Of a stretch of DNA of 64,000 nt, positions 47,256 to 59,564 are shown piece after piece. The notes under the pieces are model-generated. The model was not told the DNA's origin and made no database searches. It saw only the letters and a list, made by a program, of their open reading frames with translations. The stretch is taken from positions 157,617,545 to 157,681,544 of the forward strand of contig CM043950.1 of the NCBI GenBank assembly GCA_014529385.2, in the 5' to 3' direction. The position numbers were made by a program, and so were the translations under genes. The stretch comes from Adiantum capillus-veneris (lineage: Eukaryota; Streptophyta; Polypodiopsida; Polypodiales; Pteridaceae). Numbering within the stretch: the stretch's first letter is position 1; every line of letters begins with the position of its first letter.

Positions 47256-48870
47256 CGCAGACCAAGCTCTCCGACAAACAAATGAGGTGGGCAAATTTCC
47301 TTTCGCAATTTCATTTTCATATTGCTCACATTGCTGGCAAGCATAATCAAGTAGCCGATGCACTCTCAAGACGACCGAGAGTGAATGCGGTTTCCATAGC
47401 AACTCACAATGATCTATCTTTAATGATAGATGAGTATGCTATTGATCCCGATTTTAGAGATGTGATTTCAGCCCTTGCATTAGGGAAGAAAGAAGAACCA
47501 TTTACTTTACAAGATGGTTATCTTCTCTATGGCAATAGACTATGCGTTACTAACTCACTACGTGAGAAAGTAATGTATGAATCTCATGCTCCCCCATATG
47601 CGGGCATAGAGGATTCAGTCTACCCTAAAGGGAATTGAAACATATTTCTATTGGCCTACCATGAAAGTGAACATACATGAGTATGTTTCCAAATGTGTGG
47701 TATGTCAAAAGACAAAATTTGATAGAGGGAAGCAACTTGGATTGCTTCAACCCTTGCCAATCCCTAATTCACCTTGGGAGAGCATATCCATGGATTTTAT
47801 CTTTGGATTGCCTAAGTCTATCCATGGGAATACGGGAATATGGACGATAGTAGACAGGTTCAGTAAACAAGCTCATTTTATACCTGTCAAAAAGACTATC
47901 AAAGCCCATCAAATGGCAACCCTCTTCATTTCGCAAATTTTCAAGTACCATGGCTTGCCAATATCCATAGTGTCGGATAGAGATCCTAGAATGACCAGTA
48001 ATTTCTGGAAGGGTCTCTTTGAGAATTTAGGAACAAGGCTAAACTTCTCTTCGGCCTATCATCCACAAACTGATGCCAAAGTGAAATAGCTAACCTAACT
48101 ATTCTCGATCTACTAAAAGCCTATGTAACGGAAGTAGATCAAAGATCCCAATGGAGAAGTACTTACCCTTAGTAGAGTATGCTTACAATAACACTGTACA
48201 TACTTCCACAGGAAAAGCACCTTTCGAGGTAATTGAGGGAAGATCAAAAAGTCCCTTGCTACTTAAGGTACATGGGAAGATCTTCGCTGCAGATGAGTAT
48301 AGCCGAGATCTACAAGAATCTTTCCAAAAGATTAAGGAGGCTATCTCTATCTCACAGCAAAGGCAAAAGGCTGCTGCTGACAAGCACAGAAGAGCCCAAG
48401 CCTTTAAAGAAAACGATTGGGTCTTGTTAAAGTTTCCTAAGGCTCGATTAAGGCACACGACGGGCAAGAATCCTACGGGCCACCAAAAGTACTATGCTAA
48501 ACTAGCAAAAAGGTACTATGGTCCCTTCCAGATTCTTAGGCCAATCAATGAGATGGCCTATCAACTTAAGTTGCCCAATCATTGGCTCATACACAATGCT
48601 TTTCATGTGAGCCTCTTAAAGCCTTACAAAGGAGAGCCACCTCAAGAACCAACTATTGAAGACCCACCGGAGATCGAGGACCACGAGGAGGTGCTGCAGC
48701 CCGAGTCCATTCTCCGACATGAAGACAAGGTATTAAGAGGCGGTAAGACTATCCGACGATATCTTATTAAGTTTAAGAATTATCCTTTTGAAGATGCTAG
48801 ATGGATGCAAGGCATACAATTAAAGGATAACCTAAACCTTGTCAATGCTTACAATGCTTCCCAAGAGTAA
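47256..48870 (+). pseudogene. Integrase and chromodomain of copy E
   Basis: Connection and spacer (AGKHNQVADALSR) to 47600, integrase zinc region at 47661 (CVVCQKTKFDRG), core with SMDFIFGLP, SDRDPRMTSNFW, and a frame break at CTGATGCCAAAG (48070) in the middle of QTDGQSE, so the catalytic Glu falls out of frame. Further losses lie near 47600 and 48153. The last frame (48151-48870) holds [12 protein letters not shown] and the chromodomain ([28 protein letters not shown]). All breaks are single-base losses in G or A runs. Confidence 0.8.
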
Positions 48871-49227
48871 GCAAATGTACAAAATGTTAAAAATGAACAA
48901 AAATTTTTGTCTTATAAGACTCTCTTTTTCTTTATTTGTGCACAAAAATGAAGTAGTATGCATGCTTAGATCAAGTTTGCGGAGACGACGTCTCCCGAAC
49001 ACCAAGTATAGCTTGTCACTCTACTATGGAAGACTGATAGGACTAATGTGCAGACATGCTTGCGGCAGCCTCAGGCTCTCAAGCACCAAATGGACTAGTC
49101 ATCCATTATGGAATGATGTCGTAGGGTAACATAGGGATCCTCTACCCGCTAAGAAAAGGACTCATGCATATGCTTTAACTTCTCTACACCATAGTCGAGG
49201 ACGACTATGATTTCAAGAGAGAGGTTA
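48871..49227 (+). other. 3' untranslated segment and polypurine tract of copy E
   Basis: Non-coding, with the palindrome ATAGTCGAGGACGACTAT near 49191-49208 and the polypurine tract TTTCAAGAGAGAGGTTA ending at 49227, directly before LTR e. The same layout recurs at 53086-53441. Confidence 0.75.
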
Positions 49228-50818
49228 TGTCATAATAATCAATATCTAATTCTCCTAAATGATTTTCTCATATTAAACTGATCATTTAATGTGGGGAAGT
49301 GCCAAGGGAGAAAAAGCTAGAATATTGGTTAAGTTAGTAGGCCGGCCACAGTAGGGATCCAAAGGAGGGAAAATAGGGATCCAAAGGGGGGGCCATCTGC
49401 AAAAGAGCCATGTGAAACAATGGGCTAAAAAGACCCTAAGGTTCAGCCCATTAAGACTTCCAAAATGCTAAGGTTCCAAAATTCAAAGGTTGTGTCCAAA
49501 GGTCAACCTTAGGGAAAATTGGATGCTTAGTGTGTGCCCAAAAAGTCTTTCTGCATCCCTACATGGGAGGGGGCGAGCCCCAAAGCTAGGGGATGAGAGA
49601 GAAAGCCACACACACACACACAGGCTCCCTTTACACAAAGGGAATGAGGGACACATGTCAGCTCCCTAGGCCAGATGCCCACAAGGTGTGCCCAATTCCT
49701 ATTGGAAGACCCTAGAAGTGGACCAATGAGAATTAAGCTAGAGTAAATCTAGTTTAATTAATTTAAAAACATTTAATAAAAGAAACCAATAAGAATTAAG
49801 TGTCCTAGAAGACTATTGGGCAGTCTCCCAAGGGGTCCAATGAGCATTCAGAAGCCCCATGGCTTGCCTGATTCCTATTGGCCAGGAGGCAAAGGGGTCC
49901 AATGAGAGTTTAGTTTAATTATTTAATTATCTAAAGCTCTCACAAAAGGGGAAAGGGGGACACATGTCAGAAGGCTATCACTTATGCTGCTTAATTCCTA
50001 TTGGCTTGACCTGGGGAGGTCCAATGAGGAAAAAGCCAGCCTAACTTAGCAGCTAGGGCTCGCCCAAGAGAGAGGGGGGGCTGATTTTTGCTTGGCATTC
50101 ACTCTCACACTCTCACACTTGACCATGTGTGAAGGGAAAAATACTCTATCTCCTCCCAAGCTTTAATGGAGAGCTCATCACCTACTCCAAGCTTGTGAGA
50201 TAGAAGCCTACATCAACACTCTCTTGGCATGTGGATGCAAATCCAACCAAGAGCCAAGCTTCAATGCATGCTCATCTTCTCTACCAAGCTAATTACTAAG
50301 CTAAGCTATGCTAATATGAGTGATTATGTGAGGAGATGTACTTCTTTCTCGTAAGATACTTCTTTTTCCTCTCAATCTACTCTCATACCCTGCTAGCTCT
50401 CACCATCTTCGAAGGTGTGTGAGGTCTTGGGTCTGAGAACGGGGATAATTCAAGTTGTGTTTGATTAAGTGTTTTGCTTGGTGTATGAAGCTTCCATCTT
50501 CATTGCACTAGCTAGTCTTGAAGGAACACAAAGAATTGTATTGTACAATGTCTCTCTTAATGGGAGAAACCATAATACAAAGCCTTTTGGAGGGGGGACC
50601 GGCTCCATGCAAATCCGGTCCTCAACTGTTGTCAATAGCTTAATTGCTCTCTCTTTTGAAAGTATTGTCGATGCTATCTAACTAGGTGTTATGCTTTTTG
50701 TTGCTCTCTCCACCCAAGCACTCTTGTAATTCTCATTAGGAATCTATTCTAATGAAATGCCCACTATGTTCATGCTAAATTCCGCTACACATAAGATTTT
50801 AGGCCATTAAATGTTACA
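49228..50818 (+). repeat. LTR e (3' LTR of copy E)
   Basis: TGTCATAATAATC ... ATGTTACA, 1591 bp, near-identical to LTR d. Followed by TTAT (50819-50822) and the resumed RT of copy D rather than by a primer site, which marks it as a 3' LTR. Confidence 0.9.
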
Positions 50819-53085
50819 TTATCATCTACTCTAATTCATTGGAGGAACACAAGCAACACCTCCAGGTAATATTTCATGTTTTAAGAGAGAATAAACTTTA
50901 TGTTAATCGAAAGAAAAGTGAATTTTTCTTGCAAGAGATTCAATATTTAGGTCACATTATCTCTCAAGATGGAATCCAAATGGATCCATCCAAGTTAGAG
51001 GTAATAAAAGGATGGCCTAAACCAAGGAATCTGCATGAACTAAGAAGCTTCATAGGTATGTGTGCATACTATAGACGCTTCATAGAAAAGTTCTCACAAA
51101 TTGCGGGACCATTACATGACCTAACAAAGAAAAGCTTTAGGTATACATGGTCTGCTAAGGAGAACAATGCTTTCGAAAAGCTTAAAGAAAAGCTTATCTC
51201 TCAACCTGTGCTTACACTACCGGATCTCTCAAAACCATTTGAGGTCCAATGCGATGCTTGTGGTGATTGCCTTGGAGCTGTTTTGCTCCAAGAAGGGCAT
51301 GCCATAGGCTATGAGAGTCGAAGGCTCGACCCTGTTGAGCAAGCTCTAGGCATATACGAAAAAGAACTCCTTGCAGTTCTACATGCCTTAGACTCATGGA
51401 AGCACTCTTTATTGGGGACTCCTTTCATTCTGCGAACGGATCACCAAAGTCTTAAGTACTTCATGACACAGACCAAGCTCTTCGACAAACAAATGAGGTG
51501 GGCAAATTTCCTTTCGCAATTTCATTTTCATATTGCTCACATTGCTGGCAAGCATAATCAAGTAGCTGATGCACTCTCAAGACAGCCGAGAGTGAATGCG
51601 GTTTCCATAGCAACTCACAATGATCTATCTTCAATGATAGATGAGTATGCTATTGATCCCGATTTTAGAGATGTGATTTCAGCCCTTGCATTAGGGAAGA
51701 AAGAAGAACCATTTACTTTACAAGATGGTTATCTTCTCTATGGCAATAGACTATGCGTTACTAACTCACTACGTGAGAAAGTAATGTATGAATCTCATGC
51801 TCCACCTTATGCGGGGCATAGTGGGATTCAGTCTACCTTAAAGGGAATTGAGACATATTTCTATTGGCCTACCATGAAAGTGAGCATACAAGAGTATGTT
51901 TCCAAATGTGTGGTATGCCAAAAGACAAAATTTGATAGAGGGAAGCAACTTGGATTGCTTCAACCCTTGCCAATCCCTAATTCACCATGGGAGAGCATAT
52001 CCATGGATTTTATCTTTGGATTTCCTAAGTCTATCCATGGGAATACGGGAATATGGACGATAGTAGACAGGTTTAGTAAACAAGCTCATTTTATACCTGT
52101 CAAAAAGACTATCAAAGCCCATCAAATGGAAACCTTCTTTATTTCACAAATTTTCAAGTACCATGGCTTGCCCATGTCCATAGTGTCGGATAGAGATCCT
52201 AGAATGACCAATAATTTCTGGAAGGGTCTCTTTGAGAATTTAGGAACAAGGCTAAACTTCTCTTCGGCCTATCATCCACAAACTGATGGCCAAAGTGAAA
52301 TAGCTAACCTAACCATTCTCGATCTACTAAAAGCCTATGTAACGGAAGTAGATCAAAGATCCCAATGGGAGAAGTACTTACCCTTAGTGGAGTATGCTTA
52401 CAATAACACTGTACATACTTCCACAGGAAAAGCACCTTTCGAGGTAATTGAGGGAAGATCAAAAAGTCCCTTGCTACTTAAGGTACATGGGAAGATCTTC
52501 GCTGCAGATGAGTATAGCTGAGACCTACAAGAATCTTTCCAAAAGATTAAGGATGCTATCTCTATCTCACAGCAAAGGCAAAAGGCTGCTGCTGACAAGC
52601 ACAGAAGAGCCCAAGCCTTTAAAGAAAATGATTGGGTCTTGTTAAAGTTTCCCAAGGCTCGATTAAGGTACACAACGGGCAAGAATCCTACGGGTCACCA
52701 AAAGTACTATGCTAAACTAGCAAAAAGGTACTATGGTCCCTTTCAGATTCTTAGGCCAATCAATGAGATGGCCTATCAACTCAAGTTGCCCAATCATTGG
52801 CTCATACACAATGCTTTTCATGTGAGCCTATTAAAGCCTTACAAAGGAGAGCCACCTCAAGAACCAACTATTGAAGACCCACCGGAGATCGAGGACCAAG
52901 AAGAAGTGCTGCAGCCCGAGTCCATTCTCCGACATGAAGACAAGGTACTAAGAGGCGGTAAGACTATCTGACGATATCTTATTAAGTTTAAGAATTATCC
53001 TTTTGAAGATGCTAGATGGATGCAAGGCATAAAATTAAAGGATAACCTAAACCTTGTCAATGCTTACAATGCTTCCCAAGAGTAA
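50819..53085 (+). pseudogene. Copy D, 3' half: RT thumb, RNase H, integrase, chromodomain
   Basis: The best-preserved pol stretch in the window. Frame 50839-52521 (560 residues): RT after the FFDD motif, RNase H (FEVQCDACGDCLGAVLLQEG, RTDHQSLKYFM), spacer, integrase HHCC (HSGIQ ... CVVCQKTK), core SMDFIFGFP, SDRDPRMTNNFW, HPQTDGQSEIANL. It ends at TGA (52519) where copy E has CGA; the next frame (52639-52971) ends at another TGA where copy E has CGA, inside the chromodomain. Both are CpG-to-TpG changes. Only these two stops separate the domains. Confidence 0.85.
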
Positions 53086-53441
53086 GCAAATGTACAAAAT
53101 GTTAAAAATGAACAAAATTTTTGTCTTATAAGACTCTGTTTTTCTTTATTTGTGCACAAAAATGAAGTAGTATGCATGCTTAGATCAAGTTTGCGGAGAC
53201 GACGTCTCCCAAACACCAAGTAGAGCTTGTCACTCTACTATGGAAGACTGATAGGACTAATGTGCAGACATGCTTGCGGCAGCCTCAGGCTCTCAAGCGC
53301 CAAATGGACTAGTCATCCATTGTGGAATGTTGTCGTAGGGTAACTTAGGGATCCTCTACCCGCTAAGACAAGGACTCATGAACATGCTTTATCTTCTCTA
53401 CACCATAGTCGAGGACGACTATGATTTCAAGAGAGAGGTAA

Positions 53442-55043
53442 TGTCATAATAATCAATATCTAATTCTCCTAAATGATTTTCTCATATTAAACTGATCATT
53501 TAATGTGGGGAAGGCAAGGGGAGAAAAAGCTAGAATATTGGTTAAGCTAGCAGACCGGCCACAGTAGGGATCCAAAGGAGGGAAAATAGGGATCCAAAGG
53601 GGGGGCCATCTGCAAAAGAGCCATGTGCAACAATGGGCTAAAAAGACCCTAAGGTTCAGCCCATTAAGACTTCCAAAATTCTAAGGTTCCAAAATTCAAA
53701 GGTTGTGTCCAAAGGTCAACCCTAGGGAAAATTGGATGCTTTGTGTGTGCCCTAAAAGTCTTTTCACATCCCTACATGGGAGTGGGCGAGCCCTAAAGGT
53801 AGGGGATGAGAGAGAAATCCACACACACACACACACACACACACACAGGCTCCCTTTACACAAAGGGAATGAGGGACACATGTCAGCTCCCTAGGCCAGA
53901 TGCCCACAAGGTGTGCCCAATTTCTATTGGATGACCCTTGAAGTGGACCAATGAAAATTAAGCTAGAGTAAATCTAGTTTAATTAATTTAAAAACATTTA
54001 ATAAAAGAAACCAATGAGAATTAAGTCTGCTAGAAGACTATTGGGCAGTCTCCCAAGGGGTCCAATGAGCATTTAGGAGCCCCATGGCTTGCCTGATTCC
54101 TATTGGCCAGGAGGCAAAGGGGTCCAATGAGAGTTTAGTTTAATTATTTAATTACCTAAAGCTCTCACAAAAGGGGAAAGGGGGACACATGTCAGAAGGC
54201 TATCACTTATGCTGCTTAATTGTAATTGGCTTGACTTGGGGAGGGCCAATGAGGCTTTAGGAAGAGCATTTAGCAAGAGGGCTCGCCCAAGAGAGAGAGA
54301 GGGGGGCTGATTTTTGCAAGGCATTATCACACACATACTCACACAAGCTCATGTGTGAAGAAAGAGAAGACTATCTCTTCCCAAGCTTTAATGGAGAACT
54401 CATCACCTACTCCAAGCTTGTGAGATAGAAGCCTACATCAACACTCTCTTGGCATGTGGATGCAAATCCAACCAAGAGCCAAGCTTCAATGCATGCTCAT
54501 CTCCTCTGCCAAGCTAATTACTAAGCTAAGTTATGCTACATATGAGTGATTATGTGAGGAGATGTACATCTTTCTCGTAAGATACTCCTTCTTCCTCTCA
54601 ATCTACTCTCATACCCTGCTAGCTCTCACCATCTTCGAAGGTGTGTGAGGTCTTGGGTCTGAGAACGGGGATAATTCAAGTTGTGTTTGTTAAGTGTTTT
54701 GCTTAGTGCATGAAGTTTCCATCTTCATTGCACTAGCTAGTCTTGAAGGAACACAAAGAATTGTATTGTACAATGTCTCTCTTGATGGGAGAAACAATAA
54801 TACAAAGCCTTTTGGAGGGGGGACCGGCTCCATGAAAATCCGGTCCTCAACTGTTGTCAATAGCTTAATTGCTCTCTCTTTTGAAAGTATTGTCGATGCT
54901 ATCTAACTAGGTGTTATGCTTTTTGTTGCTCTCTCCACCCAAGCACTCTTGTAATTCTCATTAGGAATCTATTCTAATGATATGCCCACTATGTTCATGC
55001 TAATTTCCGCTACACATAAGTTATTAGGCCATTAAATGTTACA
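53442..55043 (+). repeat. LTR f
   Basis: TGTCATAATAATC ... ATGTTACA, 1602 bp; the longer (CA)n tract at 53821-53847 explains the extra length. It serves as 3' LTR for copy D and as 5' LTR for the gag that follows, with primer site TGGTATCAAAGC at 55045-55056. It matches LTR a more closely than LTRs c, d or e. Confidence 0.9.
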
Positions 55044-55460
55044 TTGGTATCAAAGCTCAAGGTTTCTCTTTTCTTGCTCAAGAAGGGAGGTCCTCAAGCT
55101 AGCTACAAATGGTTGGTATTATTAATTGCCTGTGAGTAAGTAGAATAGGGATTTTTCAGCCTTGCAGTGGGCCTGCCTTTGTGCAGTTAACCGGGCATCA
55201 CCGTCGAGAGCTATGGTCTTAATAGTGGAGTCCTACGGGGCTTGCCTACGGCTTAACCACTATTGAGCTATTAGAAGCTTGACTGGAGCCGGTGCTATTT
55301 TGGTGTCGAAAGACCCTCTCTTCTATTCCTTGCAATTAATGGTATTCGAGCCGCGGGTACAGTAGCTTGAGTGCTTTTTCTAAAGGGGTAAAGAGGAGTA
55401 GCAACTAGGGCTTGAAGTGCCAAAGTACACCTAAAAAGTTTACACCTAAAAGTTGTTAGA

Positions 55461-56288
55461 ATGGCTGACAATAGTAAAGAGAGTGAAATTAATGTTGATA
55501 ACTTTGATTTTGCTCATGAGCAAGCTACTAATGATGCTTCAATGCTTGTTAACTATCTTGTTTCTAGGCTTCAACAAGGCATGGGCAATCCATCTCTCCA
55601 AAGTGAAGTGCAACGGCAGCTCCGTGCTCACGGGATTCTCCAAGCTCATCACCATGACGAGAGAACACCTAGGAAGCCTCCTTGTGAGACTACCAAAAGA
55701 GGTCTCTCTTCGATTCGGGAAGAAGAAGAGAATCCATATGAAGGGCTCAAGAATGTACTTCTTGATGATGCATCTCCTTCCCAAAGGAGAACTCAAGAGC
55801 CTCCACCGAAGGAACGAGAAAGAAGCGAGTCTCCCGCCACCTCGGCGGAGATGGCTCCACGAAGACGGCGGGCTAAACGCTCTCCATCACCACCAAAGCG
55901 GAGAAGACCATCACACTCTTCTCCACGCCATAATTCAAAGAGGGATGATAAAAAGCAAGAGAAGAAAAAGGCGAGAAAGAGGACACCCTCTTCTCCATCT
56001 TCTTCATCCTCTTCCTCTTATGAAAGCTATGGTGAAGACGACAAAGATCAAGACAAGAAAAAGGCGAGAAAGAGGTCACCCTCTTCTCCACCTTCTTCAT
56101 ATTCTTCACCTTCTGAAGAAAGTGATGGTGCAACCTTTGAACCATCAAAAAGAAGAGGTCATAGGAAATCCTATGTCGCATAGAAGAGGTCGTCCAAGTT
56201 GAAGAAATTCAAAGAGGGAGGGAAGAGCATCTCTTTCCTTACCTATGATGGTACCTTTGGTGCTACGGACAAAGTCTTGGCCTTTATC
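55461..56288 (+). pseudogene. gag of copy F (N-terminal part, clean frame then cut)
   Basis: An open frame of 240 residues, MADNSKESEINVDNFDF to SKRRGHRKSYVA, ends at TAG (56181) where other copies have TGG (Trp). It shows the full N-terminal design: a short acidic start, a helix-like segment (LVNYLVSRLQQGMG), basic text, an RS-type region (RRRRAKRSPSPPKRRRPSH, SPSSSSSSSYESYGEDDKDQ) and a second basic/Ser block. After the stop the capsid begins (KEGGKSISFLTYDGTF) but is cut at 56288 by the copia-type element. The RS-type region is unusual for a gag. Confidence 0.75.
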
Positions 56289-56456
56289 GTGACATCGTTA
56301 GCACTACAAACTGCCCTGCCTAGAGCACCTTGGGCTGCAGTCCTTGCCTGCCTACAGCTTTCGGTTGTGTCGAAACCTTCCCTTGCTAGCGTTAAGCTTT
56401 TCCTCGCTTCTAGAGGTGACGATTCTTGCAAGCCAGGTTGATCCAAGGCCGCCAAG
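56289..56456 (-). mobile_element. 5' internal fragment of minus-strand copia-type element
   Basis: Minus-strand sequence downstream of the primer site, with an open frame (LQESSPLEARKSLTLAREGF and on to SANDVT) that could be the start of its gag leader. It ends at the junction with copy F gag at 56288, so the element is truncated. Confidence 0.5.
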
Positions 56457-56468
56457 GCTCTGATACGA
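56457..56468 (-). promoter_or_regulatory. Primer-binding site of minus-strand copia-type element
   Basis: GCTCTGATACGA on the plus strand is TCGTATCAGAGC on the minus strand, one to two mismatches from the initiator-Met primer site, placed two bases after the LTR. Confidence 0.65.
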
Positions 56469-56470
56469 GT

Positions 56471-56744
56471 TATTGGGACTGCGGCTAGGTAGGATGAAGC
56501 CGAAGGACTACCATGGCATGGTGCAGCAGAGAGAGAAGAGAAGAGACTCGACATTGCTTGAAAAACACAGAACACGCTTTTTCTATTGTTATTGATATTT
56601 TGTGTATAATCCTCACAAAGTATATAAAGCCACAAAAAGGCCATGCAAACTAGACCTTGGACTGAATCTCTACTGCATGCCTATAAGAGGCTTTTCCCAC
56701 GGTTTGTTTCCCACGGCCTGGCCGACAAGGGCTTGAACCCAACA
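56471..56744 (-). repeat. Copia-type LTR (5' LTR on the minus strand)
   Basis: On the minus strand it begins TGTTGGGTTCAAGCCC and ends GCAGTCCCAATA, 274 bp; same family as 24531-24791 and 33374-33642. Contains a short duplication around CCCACGG near 56697-56715. Confidence 0.75.
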
Positions 56745-56747
56745 ATA

Positions 56748-58490
56748 CTAATGCTTTAGTGAGAAATTGCCTACAATCTATTGAGAGGTTTTGGTCTTGC
56801 CTTAATACTATTTGCTTGGCTAGTGGTTCTGTTATCAACCATTCAACAATAGGATATAAGATTTCAAAAGGTTCTTGCCTCGCAATCATTGTATAGTCTG
56901 GGTGCAAAGTCATTGAGGAGGGTTAAATCTTTAGGCTGCTAGGCATCCCAATGGGCTTCAATGTCTCCTTCAACCATAGATGGAATTGGGTCGTGGAATG
57001 ATTTAGGAAAAGGCTCTCTTTTCTTGGAAGAACCACCAACCAAACATTTTTGCAAGAGTTTTTGTTTTGAATCACTACTTACTGTCTAGTCTGATTTTCT
57101 TCTAGTCTTCTAGTCTCCTTCCCAATACCATTTGAACCTCGGGGGGTCAGTTAATTATTATGTGACTATCACGTGAGTGCAGCAGAAGGGCTTATTAAAT
57201 TTTATTTGTTCTCACATTTTCACATACAGAAGGATCCCATAAAATGGAATTGGGAAAAAAATTTACACATTGAATGGAAAAGGGTGTATCTTATGTGTCA
57301 AAAATTCATAGATACGGAGGTTTAGAAATAGTCCTTGAACGCACATGATATACACAATTTATACATAGGGACCCCCCCCCCCCCCCCCCCCCCCCTCGAT
57401 TTGAACAAAGTTCTCACTCAGGAAAGAAAACTTATTTAGGGGGGTTCATAGGAGGTAAATAAAATTCCTAAAGTTTCTTGGAAAACTTGTTGTATACCTA
57501 AAGAGCAAGGAGGATTGGGGATGCTCAATCTTCAACACCTCTCAAATAAGCTAGCTAGCAAATGGGTTATGAGGGCCTCCTCCTCCTTAGACTTTTGAGT
57601 AGTTGTGATGAAAAGAAAAATCAACTAGTGCCATCTGAAAGGTTATACAGAGCCTGGTCTGGACTAACATTGCAAGAGGTTTCAATCTCAAGAGCTAACT
57701 TTACCCCTAGAGGGTTTGATTTTGTTTGCAGGTTTTGGAGTGCATGGAATATTCAAAAGACTATGTGGTCTCCCCCCAAGATCTCAGATTTTTTAGCTCA
57801 ATTTTGGATCCATGATTCCACCTGGTTTATATGGTTTGGTTATTCATAAGGCTGGCAACTGTCCAAGAGGGCTCATAAGTGCTTTAAATTAGGCATCATA
57901 TTTTGGGAGGATGTTTATAAAGATGGAATTTGGCTCACTCAAAATGAACTCATTTAGCAATTCCATATCACCCAAGCATGTGCAACTTTGATCTTAAAGA
58001 GGTATCAAAGATTCCAAAATTGGTTGTAGAGATGTTCTAAAGGAGAACCTACCTCTCTCTTTTGCAAAAGCTTTTATGTGTGTAAAGCTTTTGACACCAT
58101 TATGGATCCAATCCTAGTTAAGAAAGCTCAATAAAAATGGGGTTTATCCTAGAATACCAAACAATGGCAATACATGTTTAAATGTATCTAGGCCTATCCT
58201 CTTGCCATCAAGCATAGTTGTCTCATACAAGTACAAAAGCCAAGAATATTGGGGTATCAGATGGTATTTGCTCTAGGTGCAAGGCTCATGAAGCATGTTT
58301 GGTCCCTCTTTTTGTGCAATGCAAAGTTAGCATGTTGTTTAAATCAGAGCTTCAAACAGTATGCTGTGTAGATGCCTCATTGCTCAACTGGAGGTCTTTA
58401 TTATTGGGTGAATGTAATATTGTTGATGTGCCGCTATGGACCTGCCTTAGAGGTCTTTATTATTGGGTGAATGTAGTATTGTTGATGTGC
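56748..58490 (+). pseudogene. LINE (non-LTR) reverse transcriptase relic
   Basis: Scattered frames give blocks typical of plant L1-type ORF2: SIERFWSCLNTICLASG and NHSTIGYKIS near 56775-56860; RLLGIPMGFNVSFNHRWNWV near 56930-56992; KVSWKTCCIPKEQGGLGMLN near 57470-57535; and a zinc-finger-like end (CSRCKAHEACLVPLFVQCK near 58276-58325), the conserved C-terminal domain after RT in this group. Stops and frame changes are frequent and a poly-C tract lies in the middle. The LINE start is missing; the copia LTR joins at 56744. Confidence 0.65.
57372..57395. repeat. Poly-C tract
   Basis: A run of 24 C residues within the LINE relic, between its RT and C-terminal blocks. Probably a later expansion. 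Confidence 0.9.
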
Positions 58491-58508
58491 CTCTATGGAC
58501 CTACCTTA
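58391..58508 (+). repeat. 59-bp tandem duplication
   Basis: GAGGTCTTTATTATTGGGTG and on to CTATGGACCTRCCTTA occurs twice in succession (58391-58449, 58450-58508) with three differences, at the 3' end of the LINE relic. Confidence 0.85.
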
Positions 58509-58509
58509 G

Positions 58510-59377
58510 AGGTGCTCTGGTATCGCATATATGACTTAAACGAAACAAAGCACTGTTTGGTCATGCTCATTCCCCATTTGCAGTTCCCTTGTCTAACGGC
58601 TTTATTAGAATTATGAGAGAAGTTTATGGTATAGTTACTCATGTTGAAGTAATGGAAGTCAAAGATTTGCAAGAAGCTCTTAGATGGCAAAGATGGAGAC
58701 CTGTAACTTTCTTCTTTTATGAACCCTCAAGAATGTATTTGATCCTCAGGTACTTCTCTCTTTTCTCGACCTTTTCTGTTGTATTTTCAACCCTCTCCTA
58801 TTGGCATGTTCTCTCGCAGCCAGGATTACCCCTATCCTTCCTTAGGGGTAATCCAAGTTTGTACTTTTCTCTTCTTTATAATTTACTAAGTATTTTTCTA
58901 AAAAAAAAAACTATTTTCGAGCTGAGATTAATTCAAAAAATAGAGCGTTATGCGAATATGCTTGCGACGAAGTTATGTTTGACTTGGAGCCTTCAGATGC
59001 GAGCGAAGAGAATTGTTTTGAGCATGGGAACCATTGCTAGCATAGAAGTACAAGACGTCAGAGGTGAGCTTCCAAAATTCGGTTTTCGAAGGAGGGCCTA
59101 CCGCATGCTCGATAGTGCGTGGAGCGACTCGAGCCACCACAAAGAGACACAGCACACACGCACACGCACATGAATCATGATGAGCGCTTTTACCTACATC
59201 TCTCCATCCCATCCAACAGTCGAACTTCCACATTGCAACAAACAAACAACGCAATCAGGGGCACTGTTCTGCGTCATGCCGAGTGGTACGTCCGGCCCGC
59301 TTCTCGCTATGCCCTACCGCATGCATGCATTGCAGCACCAAGCTGCACGGCCCCATTATTAGCACCGGCGCGCTGGT

Positions 59378-59433
<56 letters not shown>

Positions 59434-59524
59434 GCTCTCTCTCACTGCATCCTTCCTCAGATCATTCTCCACCTGTCTCTCATCAGAGTCGCAGTACTAC
59501 TATCGATTCTACGTGGCCCGCAAA

Positions 59525-59564
<40 letters not shown>

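Larger units (their letters stand above)
41984..50818 (+). mobile_element. Copy E: full-length chromovirus nested in the RT of copy D
   Basis: LTR d (41984-43575), primer site, gag (from 43995), protease, RT, RNase H, integrase, chromodomain (to 48870), polypurine tract and LTR e (49228-50818), in all 8835 bp, flanked by TTAT. The two LTRs belong to the same variant group and are close to identical, indicating a recent insertion. Internal damage: a deletion of about 190 bp in gag, a 113-bp tandem duplication before RT, and scattered one-base indels. Confidence 0.85.
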
